DNA of 64,000 nucleotides, taken from positions 1 to 64,000 of the forward strand of contig JAZPZI010000013.1 of NCBI GenBank assembly GCA_045544615.1, written 5' to 3'. The notes under the pieces were generated by a model that searched no databases, had not been told where the DNA came from, and worked only from the letters and a program-made list of their open reading frames with translations. Shown piece by piece: positions 25,119-34,443 of the stretch; within the stretch, counting starts at the first letter, position 1, and every line of letters begins with the position of its first letter. The position numbers and the translations under genes are program-made. Source of the stretch: CAKSFT01 sp045544615 (GTDB taxonomy: Bacteria > Bacillota > Clostridia > UBA1381).

Positions 25119-27464
25119 TTACATAAATACTTCTATTAGATGTTCCTCGCCATCTCCAATATATTTTACAATATTATCTGTCTGTTTTTCGCCATCTACA
25201 AGAATGTATAAAACCCCTGTTTGCTTGTGTTCGGGATTATGTACTTTGATTTTATATAAATCATTTCTGAATGGTCTTGTTACTTCATAACCATCCCATT
25301 CTTGGTTAATACACGGATTTATAACAAGACCTTCAAGGCTTGTCTGTACACCTAACATATAGTCAAGCACTGCTCTGAACATCCACGCAGCTGTACCTGT
25401 CATCCAATGATATGCACCACGTCCGAATTCAGGCGAGTTAGGACCGTGTGCAAACTGTGAGTAGATATACGGCTCTGTTCTATGAATATCCTGTTCCTTA
25501 CAAGCTGGTAAAACCTTTTTATATACTCTGTATAGGTCATTACCTCTGCCAAGCATAGCCTTTGCCACAAGATTGAATGCAGTCGCATGTGAGAAAACCG
25601 CACCGTTTTCCTTCATTCCTCTTGCAAACGCACTAGATACTCCAATATTTTCATCAAGACCGTCATATGCAGGCATAACGAGCGATAAGCCATATGGAGT
25701 CTCGAGGTACTCATCAACTGCATCCATAGCCTTTTCAAGTCTTTCCTTGCTTCCGATTCCGCTGATAACCGCCCAGGTCTGGGTATTTAAGTATGTGTTT
25801 CCTACCCTGTCCTTCTTTGTTCCTACAGGTTCGGAAAGGTCGTTGTATCCAATAATATACCAATCCTCATCCCAAGCAACATTTTCATGAGCTTCTTTGA
25901 ACTCTTCAGCGATGCGGGTAAGCTCTGCAAGTTCCTTATCGTCATTCTTGAGCTTTAGCAATGGTTTGATTTCGTTTATGCAGTAATAGATAAACTGTGC
26001 AAGCCATACGCTCTCGCCTATACCCTTTTCACCTACACGGTTTAAGCTGTCATTCCAGTCACCGCCACCAAACAGCGGCAAGCCGTGACTACCCTTATCG
26101 CAGGCAATTCTCTTTAAGCCGAGCAAAATATGCTCATATAAAGTTCCTTCACCGCCATCAAGATACGGAATAACCTCATCGAGTATATCTATATCAGCAG
26201 TTTCGTTTATATAATTACAGGTTGCAAGTGCCATCCAAAGCGGAACATCAACCTTAATTCCCTTGTTAGCTTTGTATTCAATTCTGCTTGTAACATCACA
26301 AGGTGAACCGTCCGAGAAGATAAAGCTTGCAACTCTCAAAATCTGTTTTCTTGCCCAGTTGGAATTCAGTGGAATCATACCGAAGGCATCTTGGAAGCTG
26401 TCACGCATACCCATACTCTGTTCAAGATGATAATATGACGGTGCACGGCCAAAATTGAAGTTCATATACACCTGGTATTTGTTCCAATAATTAAAGTTCC
26501 TGTTGATTTCTTCATCAGGTGTATTTATTGTAATTCTGCCGACATACTCCTGCCAGCAATCAAGAGTGATTTTATATAACTCGTCTATCTTTGCCTTATT
26601 GAGTTCAACAGGTGCATTCTCATAAATCTGTGTAAATACATCATTTGAATACTCTTTATCCGCATCGAGTTCAACATTCCAGCGAAATGCCGCAACCGAC
26701 GGCATACCTAATGTATCCTTATCCGAGAGTTTCTCATTTTCAAGCGCAATCGGATTATGCACGTCCCTGTGAACGCCAATGAATCTTTCCTGTGATGTTT
26801 CAATACTCTCGGGAGTTTTTGTTGCGCCAACCATCACAGTATAAGGCCATACCTTATCCGATTTGAAGTTGTCACCCGCTCTGCTGCTTGTACTCCACAA
26901 TGAGTAGTTTGCAAATATTTTCCCGTCCTTTATTTTTGCCTGTCCGAACATCGAGGCAATAGCTCTTTCGTGTTCATTGAACTCGAAGTTTCCAAGCTGT
27001 AATTCTTCATAGAAAAATACCGAAAGGTTTCTCTTTTTACCTGATACACTTTTAATTTTTATTCTTGCAATCTCAGCATCCACACCGATTGGCACAAAAT
27101 ATGTAATCTCACCCGAAATACCGTGGCTTTCTGTTTTGATAGTTGTATATCCCATACCGTGAACCGCTTCAAACTTATCAAAGCTGTTCTGAACAGGCAT
27201 TACATTCAAAGTAAATATTTCACCATTATCGTTATCTTTTATATAAACGTATCTGCCCGGTCTGTCTGTGATGAGATTTCTCTGTTCTCTTCTTAAAATT
27301 GTATTTGCATGATGGCTTTTATAAAAGCTGAAACCACCGCCTGTTGATGATACAATTGCACAATAATCGCCATTTGAAAGGTAATTCACCCATGGTAGTG
27401 GCGTGTCATATCTTGTAACGATAAATTCATCGCCTTTTTCTGAAAAATGTCCGTACTTATTCAT
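25119..27464 (-). CDS. Glycoside phosphorylase, family GH94 (cellobiose-phosphorylase-like)
   Basis: A protein of 781 residues, no signal peptide. N-terminal beta-sandwich (about 1-280), helical linker, and (alpha/alpha)6 barrel. It has YYHLEQSMGMRDSFQD near 345-359 and FGGGDWNDSLN (465-475), whose DWND motif supplies the expected general acid Asp472. GH94 enzymes split beta-glucosides with phosphate, giving a sugar 1-phosphate and saving ATP. Known specificities include cellobiose, cellodextrin, chitobiose and cellobionate; this one is not assignable by eye. The start is ATG at 27464 with GGAGG 7 bases upstream. It is preceded by a 118-base gap with stacked inverted repeats, so it may start its own transcript. 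Confidence 0.9.
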   Translation of the reverse strand: MNKYGHFSEKGDEFIVTRYDTPLPWVNYLSNGDYCAIVSSTGGGFSFYKSHHANTILRREQRNLITDRPGRYVYIKDNDNGEIFTLNVMPVQNSFDKFEAVHGMGYTTIKTESHGISGEITYFVPIGVDAEIARIKIKSVSGKKRNLSVFFYEELQLGNFEFNEHERAIASMFGQAKIKDGKIFANYSLWSTSSRAGDNFKSDKVWPYTVMVGATKTPESIETSQERFIGVHRDVHNPIALENEKLSDKDTLGMPSVAAFRWNVELDADKEYSNDVFTQIYENAPVELNKAKIDELYKITLDCWQEYVGRITINTPDEEINRNFNYWNKYQVYMNFNFGRAPSYYHLEQSMGMRDSFQDAFGMIPLNSNWARKQILRVASFIFSDGSPCDVTSRIEYKANKGIKVDVPLWMALATCNYINETADIDILDEVIPYLDGGEGTLYEHILLGLKRIACDKGSHGLPLFGGGDWNDSLNRVGEKGIGESVWLAQFIYYCINEIKPLLKLKNDDKELAELTRIAEEFKEAHENVAWDEDWYIIGYNDLSEPVGTKKDRVGNTYLNTQTWAVISGIGSKERLEKAMDAVDEYLETPYGLSLVMPAYDGLDENIGVSSAFARGMKENGAVFSHATAFNLVAKAMLGRGNDLYRVYKKVLPACKEQDIHRTEPYIYSQFAHGPNSPEFGRGAYHWMTGTAAWMFRAVLDYMLGVQTSLEGLVINPCINQEWDGYEVTRPFRNDLYKIKVHNPEHKQTGVLYILVDGEKQTDNIVKYIGDGEEHLIEVFM

Positions 27465-27494
27465 AAAGTAACCTCCGTTTTTTAATAGTTTTGC

Positions 27495-27548
27495 TTTATT
27501 GTAAATATAAATACACAACTCAAATTATGTGCTTATATTTACAATAAA
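27495..27548. repeat. 16-bp inverted repeat upstream of the GH94 gene
   Basis: TTTATTGTAAATATAA (27495-27510) and its perfect complement (27533-27548) flank 22 bases. The right arm shares its last 5 bases with the terminator-like hairpin 27544-27578. It lies 31-84 bases upstream of the GH94 start codon, the right place for an operator or leader structure. Confidence 0.6.
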
Positions 27549-27578
27549 GCTCACAAGGCAAAGCCTTGTGAGCTTTAT
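27544..27578. terminator. Strong hairpin between the beta-helix and GH94 genes
   Basis: A perfect 16-bp stem (ATAAAGCTCACAAGGC with its complement) around a 3-base loop, starting 5 bases after the beta-helix stop codon. The T-tract is weak on both strands (TGTAAATAT on minus, CCTTTTAATT on plus). It may terminate, process or stabilise the mRNA between the surface-protein and cytosolic-enzyme halves of the locus. Confidence 0.65.
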
Positions 27579-27582
27579 CCTT

Positions 27583-29907
27583 TTAATTATAAGAATAACC
27601 TCTGTCGTCAACTAATGTTTTATCAACATTACTAAAACTATTTTCGCCAATATAAACATTCCCGGTCATATCTCCAAGTGCATAGCTTGTCATATTATAG
27701 TTGGGATATCCAAATGGCCCAATTGTAATACCTTGGTCAGCATTCTTGACACTATTATCCTCAATAATTATGCCTCGTGCGACCACGTATGGTTTATTTT
27801 GAAGTTCTCTTGTAAAATATACCACATATAATCCATTTATGTGTGGGGCTTCATGAGCATACCTGTATTCCTGTTCAGGAACATTCTTTGTTATAGAATT
27901 TTCCTTCATATTAATACCGTAAATATATGTCATAGATGGGTCTGAACTTTCAATATTGATACAAACACCAATCCCGCACACACCTGATGAAGTAGCGCCG
28001 CCTTTGAAATGATTGTCTTTTACCGAAACAAAATATGCAATCTGCTGTCTGTTATCATATACGGTTTCATCATTATCGGTTTTTACCCTATCAAGGTATA
28101 TTCCTCGAACGTATACTCCTTCGATATTGATACCGGTGTTTCCTGCAATAACAGCATCAACATTATCGCCATAGAGCCAATAACCTTTTTCGGCATTTTC
28201 GCAGTAATTGTTATATATAGTAACACTCTCACAAAGTGATGCTACTATAAATCTGCTTGTCGAATCAGGTAAAACCTTGAATCCGTCTTCCAGAACAAGT
28301 GTTTTAGTTGTCTCGTCATAACTCTTAATCCTTGAATACTGCCCCAAGCCCCTGCCCTCTGTTATACAAAGGTATGCCTTGGCATAATAAACATCATCAA
28401 GATTCCAGTTAGGGTTTTTAGTATCAACATCCAAAACAACCGAATCAGAAGTGGCCTGCAAAATTGATCCGTGGAGCATTGTACCACCCATATATGGTTC
28501 TGTACAAATTATCTCACCATCATTTGACACACTGTCATATTCCCCAGTCTCAGAATTATACTCATTTCCGAGGTTGAAAATCATATTGTTTGCAACAAAA
28601 GAAAATCCTCTCATAAAGATGCCTTGAGTGTTTGTTGGGGTACTGGCATCCTTTGGGTTTCTTTTAATTGTGTTACCACTTATTGTCGCATACTCAGAAA
28701 AAGTATATAGATTTCCTATAACTGTTTCAAGTTGATTATTTTTAATCTGTACATATTCATTTACATATGAGCCGGTCAATGTAGAATTGTATCCTTTAAA
28801 GATACAATCCTCAATAAGGAAATGTCCTTTTCCACCGATAGATATTCCAATGCCCTCTCCGTTTTCGGCAGACATTGGGGTCTCGAAAGATATTTTCTTT
28901 AAAAATCCAAATTCAACATATCTTTCGTTTGTCGGCCTTTTATCAAAAGTTTTTCCAAGCGCAATTCCAAATCCCGGCATTGCTATTCCTTCCGGAATCT
29001 CAATACTCATTTCAGTTATACCGGTCTTACTGTTTCCGCCGCTTTCAATAAAAAAATCTGTTTTAGGTCCTGTTTTTTTGATAACAGTTTTACCAATACC
29101 ATCTCCTGTAAGAACAACGCCTTCTTTTATGGTTATAGAAGTCACATAATATTCGCCCTTTGGAAGATAAACCACACCGCCTCCGTCCCGTGACACATTA
29201 TCAATTATTGTCTGGAGGTTAACAGTTACATCTCTGCCAGTGTCAAGATAATATGGGTGTTCCGATACATTGATTACATTAGTAAAATCAAATTTTGAAG
29301 CCAATGCCGCACCAATATTATACGGGTCATAGTTTTTTTCAACAACAGTCAACTTTCTTCCGTCTTCTGTTTCATTCCAGATATATCCGTCATTCGAAAC
29401 ATATACAGTATATTCTCCTGATGGTATATCTGTCATCACACAATTGATCACATAAGGATTAACAGTTGAAACCGGAATATCATAAGCCTTGCCATTCTCA
29501 TTTACAAAGCTGACACCGCTCAGGGAGTCTCCGCCAAATTCAGCAGATGAAAGATTTCTGCCATAGATAGCAAATTCATCTCCATCCGACACAACATCAG
29601 TTGAAACCCATTGCGGTCTTGCCGTATTCAAACCAACAGCATAACTTACGCCATGGCTATTTGAAACATACAAATGATTACTTCCGGCAACTGCATCTTC
29701 ACTCAACTCAACTGTTAAACACTGATTATTCTCATCAACACTTACGATGTTGCATTCAACAAGATTAGTTGCATCATCGTATTCGGGAATCTCTTCACTC
29801 TCAATAGGTGAAACATATACCTTCGAAGTATCATCAAATCCTTCTCCGTAAATCATAAAGGTTTCGCCTTTTGATATTGAGTCATCTACTCTTGTGACCA
29901 CGGGCAT
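27583..29907 (-). CDS. TIG-type Ig domains plus right-handed beta-helix protein; no signal peptide, probably the C-terminal half of the upstream gene
   Basis: A protein of 774 residues from the only local ATG. Two IPT/TIG-like domains (about 1-190, with GETFMIYGEGF and DEFAIYGRNLSSAEFGGD) precede a Pectate_lyase_3-like beta-helix (about 200-774; GGGVVYLPKGEYYVTSITIKEGVVLTGDG). It aligns throughout with the C-terminal 780 residues of the SLH protein at 34444-38478, which is exported. This copy has no signal peptide. The frame is open for another 24 codons upstream of the ATG and meets the end of the 29961-34361 gene at a slippery site, so the two may be one protein made by, or once joined through, a -1 shift. 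AGGAG is 9 bases from the ATG but is buried in a hairpin (29914-29942). The catalytic activity is unproven. Confidence 0.75.
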   Translation of the reverse strand: MPVVTRVDDSISKGETFMIYGEGFDDTSKVYVSPIESEEIPEYDDATNLVECNIVSVDENNQCLTVELSEDAVAGSNHLYVSNSHGVSYAVGLNTARPQWVSTDVVSDGDEFAIYGRNLSSAEFGGDSLSGVSFVNENGKAYDIPVSTVNPYVINCVMTDIPSGEYTVYVSNDGYIWNETEDGRKLTVVEKNYDPYNIGAALASKFDFTNVINVSEHPYYLDTGRDVTVNLQTIIDNVSRDGGGVVYLPKGEYYVTSITIKEGVVLTGDGIGKTVIKKTGPKTDFFIESGGNSKTGITEMSIEIPEGIAMPGFGIALGKTFDKRPTNERYVEFGFLKKISFETPMSAENGEGIGISIGGKGHFLIEDCIFKGYNSTLTGSYVNEYVQIKNNQLETVIGNLYTFSEYATISGNTIKRNPKDASTPTNTQGIFMRGFSFVANNMIFNLGNEYNSETGEYDSVSNDGEIICTEPYMGGTMLHGSILQATSDSVVLDVDTKNPNWNLDDVYYAKAYLCITEGRGLGQYSRIKSYDETTKTLVLEDGFKVLPDSTSRFIVASLCESVTIYNNYCENAEKGYWLYGDNVDAVIAGNTGINIEGVYVRGIYLDRVKTDNDETVYDNRQQIAYFVSVKDNHFKGGATSSGVCGIGVCINIESSDPSMTYIYGINMKENSITKNVPEQEYRYAHEAPHINGLYVVYFTRELQNKPYVVARGIIIEDNSVKNADQGITIGPFGYPNYNMTSYALGDMTGNVYIGENSFSNVDKTLVDDRGYSYN

Positions 29908-29913
29908 CCAAGC

Positions 29914-29970
29914 CCACTCCTCTCCGGAGAAGAGAGGAGCGGTCTGGTACTCAGATGCACTTAAAAATTT
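29914..29970 (-). promoter_or_regulatory. Slippery heptamer with two adjacent hairpins: candidate -1 frameshift site or translation-blocking element
   Basis: Reading the minus strand, A-AAT-TTT (29970-29964) directly precedes the TAA stop of the upstream gene. Eight bases later a TCTG/CAGA hairpin (29943-29955) abuts an 11-bp stem (29932-29942 pairs with 29914-29924, one G-U). The -1 frame has no stop from here into the downstream gene. The second stem also buries the AGGAG in front of ATG 29907. A missing T in the T5 run would give the same picture. Confidence 0.45.
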
Positions 29971-32900
29971 TGACTTACTTCAGCAAAAACAGGAGTTACT
30001 GCCTCTGCAACAGGAGCAAAATCAGAATCCCAAACAAATACTTTCAATACCTGTGTCTGAGCATTAAATGCGATATCTGATGGAATATTACCTTCAATAG
30101 CATCCTTTACATCAACAGATACAAGTCTTTCACCTTCATAAACTGCAACATATACCTTCGCATCTGCTGCATCGAAGTTCTTTTCAAGAACAATGTTTAT
30201 GCCGTCATCGTTTGTTACATCAAGAATTTCATAAGCATATTCTCCGAGATACTCAACAGATAAATAATCTCCAAGAATATTCTCGCCATTTCTTTCAATA
30301 ACGAGCTGAACGCCGGCTACATCACCGTCTGCAAACGCAGATGCCATCGGAATATCAAATGTAGCGTCTGCCTTTACAGTAATCTCGATCGCTTCTTCAT
30401 TGTTGATAGAAGCCAAAAGTTTATCTCCGGTCTTGTAACCATAGACTTCACCCGACAAAACAGGAGCTTTTCCCTTGAGTACAGTTTCATCAACTACAAC
30501 TTCGGTTGCAACGGGTGAGATGTACATTCTACCTTCAGCAGCAAGAATAAGGTTACCCTTATGATACAAGGTCTGATATACCTGACCATTATCAGGTGTA
30601 GAACTAAGAGGTAAAACATTTGATTTACTCTCTATTGAATATACTCCAACAGATGCACCAGGGGTACCGTATGCAAATTCAGTATCTGTCAGCACATCAG
30701 CAGATAAGAATCTGGTATTCTCTATTGAATACAAAAATTCAGGGTTTTCCGGATTACTTATATCAAAAAATTCCAAAGGTAAATTAGGTGATTGTGAACC
30801 TACAACCAAAGTATCCCCAATCTTTACAATTTGTTTTATAGCTGAATAATCAGTTATACCTGTTGTTGGCTTTCCTTTATAATACTCTGTATATGTCAAG
30901 GTTTCGTTTGAAATGTTAACATCGTAAATACCAATTTCCCAATTAGAATTGTCTCTGACGATCATGTATACACGATATGTATCAGAATCAATTTTTTCAA
31001 TAGTATGTGATCTGACCTGAGTAACTGCCGGAATATTTCCAACCAATTTAACATTGCTTATATCAGAAATATCATAAACCCTCAGACCTTCCCTGCCAAG
31101 TACACTCACAAACAAATAATTATCCTCAACAGTTAATCTGTTTGCAACAACACTTATACTCGATGTCGGTTCTGCCGCAAGCTTACCGTCCGAACCGATC
31201 TGGTAAAACTCAATTTTTTTAGAAGTTTCCCCGATGTTTGCTGTAATCAAATATCCATTGTAGACATCCAAATGTTTATTAAATGTATTTACATCATCTA
31301 CTGCTATATTATAAGTTTCAACCAATACCGGAGTACTTGGAGTAGTGATGTCAAATACAGCAAGACCATTCTTTGAACCAGCATATGCAAATGTCTTTTC
31401 ACCGACCTCGGCAACAGTAACAGATGTTAATCTGTTTGATGAACCCCAGATTGCATTTCCTTCTTCATCCTTTAGTTCAGCTTTACCTAGTATATTCAGC
31501 TGATTTTCAATATACATTTTCGGTAAACCTGAATATTCATTAACAATATCAACTGTTGTTTCAGTTGCAACAAGTGTCTCTGAATCTCTGTCAAGGTGTG
31601 CTTTTACTTTAACTGTTTCAGGGCTTAACGGTGAATATGTGCAATAGAAGTTTCCGTTTGCATCAACAGTAGCTGCATACTCTACTCCGTCGATAGACAT
31701 TGTCACTTTATCGCCTGACTTATAACCCTCAACCTTACCAGCTATTTTAACATTAGCTACAAGCTGTACATCAGAGTTATCAAGTACGATTTTGGTATAT
31801 GCGCCATCGTACAACTTAATATCTTTTCCTGCTGCAACAAGCTTACCGTCAAATTCTGACAAACCAAATACCTGACCACTTAAAGCAAATGTTTTTGCAA
31901 CAGTATAATCCTTTGTATTGATAATCTTTACGGTTCCATCCTGTATACCCATTGCGAAATAATCTTCGCCAAGACTCAACAATGACAATCCTCTTCCGGC
32001 ATATTCAGTAACAACCGGAGCTGAAAGATTGCTTACATCAACAATTGTAGAACTGGAATTAGAAACAGCATTAGCAATGAAAAGTTTACCATTTCCTATA
32101 AGTTCAATATCTCTTGCATTACCGTCACCATCGACGATACCGGGATCACCATCATATTTTTGTTCAAATGAAACAGTACCGTTCTCTGCTACCGTCATAT
32201 CTGCAATATAAAGACCCCAGCCATTGTTATTAATTTTTGTGCCATCTTCTTTTGTTTTTGATGATCTTGAGATAAAGTAAACTCTGTATACATTATCAGA
32301 GATTTTTTCAGCTGTGATACCGTGTGCACCATAGTTTGTTTCGGTATTTCCAACTTTTATGATATTTGTCAAATCAGATAAATCATACACATTTACGTGT
32401 CTTCCGTTACCGTCTCCACCAAGTCCTGCAAACAGATAATTATCAACGATTTTAAGAGTTATCGGTTTGCTGATATTAAGAGATATGGTTGATATTGGTG
32501 TCTCGGAAAGCTTTCCGTCATTTCCAATAGCGTAAACTTCGATAGCTTTATTTGAATTTGATAAAATAACATGCTTGTTATAGATTAACAATTGATCAGG
32601 GAAATCCTGTGCTGTAGCAGTCGAGATACTCTGAATCAAGGCCGGAGTTTCTCCGTTAATATCATAAACCAAAAGACCGCTGATTGTGTAATGATAGAGG
32701 TAGTCTTTTCCATCAATTGTAATTCCCTGTACCGATGCACCATGTTCTCTCTCAACACCTGATGCAATAGTAAGACTCTCTGTTAATTGACTTGGGTTTC
32801 CATAAACTTTATCGCTTAAAACTTTTACTTTCAGAGTGGCTGTGTCTGTAGCTTTTACATCTGAGCCGCTCTTTAAGCTTGCACTAACAGAAACAGTATC

Positions 32901-34361
32901 TCCGGTCAAGTCACCGGTTAATGCCACGCTGAATTTTGTACCATCCATTTCTGCAGTATAATTCTTCCCCCCAGCAGTTACTGTAACTCTATCAGTATCA
33001 GGCAAGAATCCTTCAACACTACCTGTAACAACAGGGTTTACGGTACTCAAATCTGCTTCATCAATGCTGATTGCGTAATCATACTCAACAATTGCAAAAC
33101 CAGCTGCAGCTGCTGAGAAAATAAATCCTGAGTATACACCGTTGGTATATGCCTGACCTGTCAAGCCTGAAATATGCTTTGCAAGAGTCAAGGTGTCATT
33201 GTTATAAGTATACACATAAAGATTAGCATTTTCAGCACCTATAACAAGTTCACCATTTGGTGCAAGATTTAAAGAACAACCACGATTGATGTTGATTTCA
33301 GAGCGTTTGGTCAAACCAAATGTGCTTTCTGTCTCTTCAATCGACATCACTTGAACATTCTGTGTTGTATTGTCACTTACATCATAACACGCTGCAATGT
33401 GAGTTGAATCAATAACTTCAACATCTCTCATATAGCCTGAATCAGCAAAAATTGTGTTAGCCGGATTTCCTTCCAATTTTGTTGTTACAGTGTATTTACC
33501 ATCAGCGATTTCAACATCTCTGATTGAAAAGAATCTATAGTCAACCGATGTTGTTTTTTCAGCATCAGCATAATACTTTGCTCTGTTGATAGCAAAAATT
33601 CTGAACTTGTTCTCTGAAATCTTTAACACATCAAAGTTATAGGTCGCAATCTGTTCCTGTACGCCACCAGGATACAAAGTTTTGTTTTCTGTATCAAGAA
33701 TTGGTCTGATTGGCGCATCGCTTGTTATTTTTACAGGCGTTTTTACATTTGAAACATCATAGATTTCCATCGACTCAGGCGCTGCTAACGAAACAAACAT
33801 ATAATTGCCATAGAGCTTAACGGTAGCATTTCTGGCATTATATTTCCAAACCGGTGTCTGCGCATTGATAGTGCCATCTTCATTGATAAGAAAAGCCTCA
33901 ATTCTTCCGGTTACGCTATTGGCAATAATAACATAACCATCTTTAATTACTACCTTCTCCCCAGTCTGCTGAGGATCGTATGATCTGATTACATCTCCCG
34001 AAATAGTCTGCACTAATTCCGGAGCTTTTGGATTTGTTACCTTCCAGATCTGTACACCGCCATTTTTTTCGGTGTAATTGTTATCCAAAGGATCTTTGAT
34101 TGGGTTTGAAGCGTTGTTCACTGCTGTATATGCATACAACTCTCCGCCGATATTGGTTGCTACCACATCGGTTATTCTTCCGTTAATGGTTGCAGAATAT
34201 ATTGGTTCTTCTTCAGTACCATTATTCACCCATACCGGATCAATTTTTGTAACACTCAATTTGTCATACTGCGCAGCGCTTGCAGTAATTGTCATCAAAC
34301 TGAACGTTTGCATTATCATTGCGATTGAAATCAACAATGACAAAATCCTTGACTTTTTCAT
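29961..34361 (-). CDS. Secreted giant LVIVD-type multi-propeller protein
   Basis: A protein of 1466 residues. Signal peptide about 1-30 (MKKSRILSLLISIAMIMQTF ... ASA). Propeller 1 (about 40-440), Ig-like domain (VTVTAGGKNYTAEMDG, about 450-530), propeller 2 (about 540-880), second Ig-like domain (GYKSGDKVTMSIDGVEYAAT, about 890-960), propeller 3 (about 970-1280), third Ig-like copy (GYKTGDKLLASINNEEAIEI), and an 'FVW' domain ending VFVWDSDFAPVAEAV. In the paralogues with a catalytic domain the FVW domain is followed by more protein; here the gene stops right after it. This supports a split from the downstream beta-helix gene. The start is ATG at 34361 with AAGGAG 8 bases upstream. Role inferred: glycan or surface-protein binding. 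No SLH domain. Confidence 0.75.
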   Translation of the reverse strand: MKKSRILSLLISIAMIMQTFSLMTITASAAQYDKLSVTKIDPVWVNNGTEEEPIYSATINGRITDVVATNIGGELYAYTAVNNASNPIKDPLDNNYTEKNGGVQIWKVTNPKAPELVQTISGDVIRSYDPQQTGEKVVIKDGYVIIANSVTGRIEAFLINEDGTINAQTPVWKYNARNATVKLYGNYMFVSLAAPESMEIYDVSNVKTPVKITSDAPIRPILDTENKTLYPGGVQEQIATYNFDVLKISENKFRIFAINRAKYYADAEKTTSVDYRFFSIRDVEIADGKYTVTTKLEGNPANTIFADSGYMRDVEVIDSTHIAACYDVSDNTTQNVQVMSIEETESTFGLTKRSEININRGCSLNLAPNGELVIGAENANLYVYTYNNDTLTLAKHISGLTGQAYTNGVYSGFIFSAAAAGFAIVEYDYAISIDEADLSTVNPVVTGSVEGFLPDTDRVTVTAGGKNYTAEMDGTKFSVALTGDLTGDTVSVSASLKSGSDVKATDTATLKVKVLSDKVYGNPSQLTESLTIASGVEREHGASVQGITIDGKDYLYHYTISGLLVYDINGETPALIQSISTATAQDFPDQLLIYNKHVILSNSNKAIEVYAIGNDGKLSETPISTISLNISKPITLKIVDNYLFAGLGGDGNGRHVNVYDLSDLTNIIKVGNTETNYGAHGITAEKISDNVYRVYFISRSSKTKEDGTKINNNGWGLYIADMTVAENGTVSFEQKYDGDPGIVDGDGNARDIELIGNGKLFIANAVSNSSSTIVDVSNLSAPVVTEYAGRGLSLLSLGEDYFAMGIQDGTVKIINTKDYTVAKTFALSGQVFGLSEFDGKLVAAGKDIKLYDGAYTKIVLDNSDVQLVANVKIAGKVEGYKSGDKVTMSIDGVEYAATVDANGNFYCTYSPLSPETVKVKAHLDRDSETLVATETTVDIVNEYSGLPKMYIENQLNILGKAELKDEEGNAIWGSSNRLTSVTVAEVGEKTFAYAGSKNGLAVFDITTPSTPVLVETYNIAVDDVNTFNKHLDVYNGYLITANIGETSKKIEFYQIGSDGKLAAEPTSSISVVANRLTVEDNYLFVSVLGREGLRVYDISDISNVKLVGNIPAVTQVRSHTIEKIDSDTYRVYMIVRDNSNWEIGIYDVNISNETLTYTEYYKGKPTTGITDYSAIKQIVKIGDTLVVGSQSPNLPLEFFDISNPENPEFLYSIENTRFLSADVLTDTEFAYGTPGASVGVYSIESKSNVLPLSSTPDNGQVYQTLYHKGNLILAAEGRMYISPVATEVVVDETVLKGKAPVLSGEVYGYKTGDKLLASINNEEAIEITVKADATFDIPMASAFADGDVAGVQLVIERNGENILGDYLSVEYLGEYAYEILDVTNDDGINIVLEKNFDAADAKVYVAVYEGERLVSVDVKDAIEGNIPSDIAFNAQTQVLKVFVWDSDFAPVAEAVTPVFAEVSQNF

Positions 34362-34395
34362 AAAATCAACTCCTTTATAGAATAATATATTTGCT

Positions 34396-34420
34396 CGAAG
34401 CCGGATTTTCTCCGGCTTCG
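34396..34420. terminator. Hairpin between two propeller-protein genes
   Basis: Stem CGAAGCCGGA/TCCGGCTTCG (10 bp perfect, 5-base loop), 23 bases past the stop codon of the SLH beta-helix gene and 34 bases before the next start codon. No T-run follows on the minus strand, so it may be an mRNA-processing or stabilising hairpin rather than a full terminator. Confidence 0.5.
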
Positions 34421-34443
34421 TTTGAGCCACAAATACCCGATGA

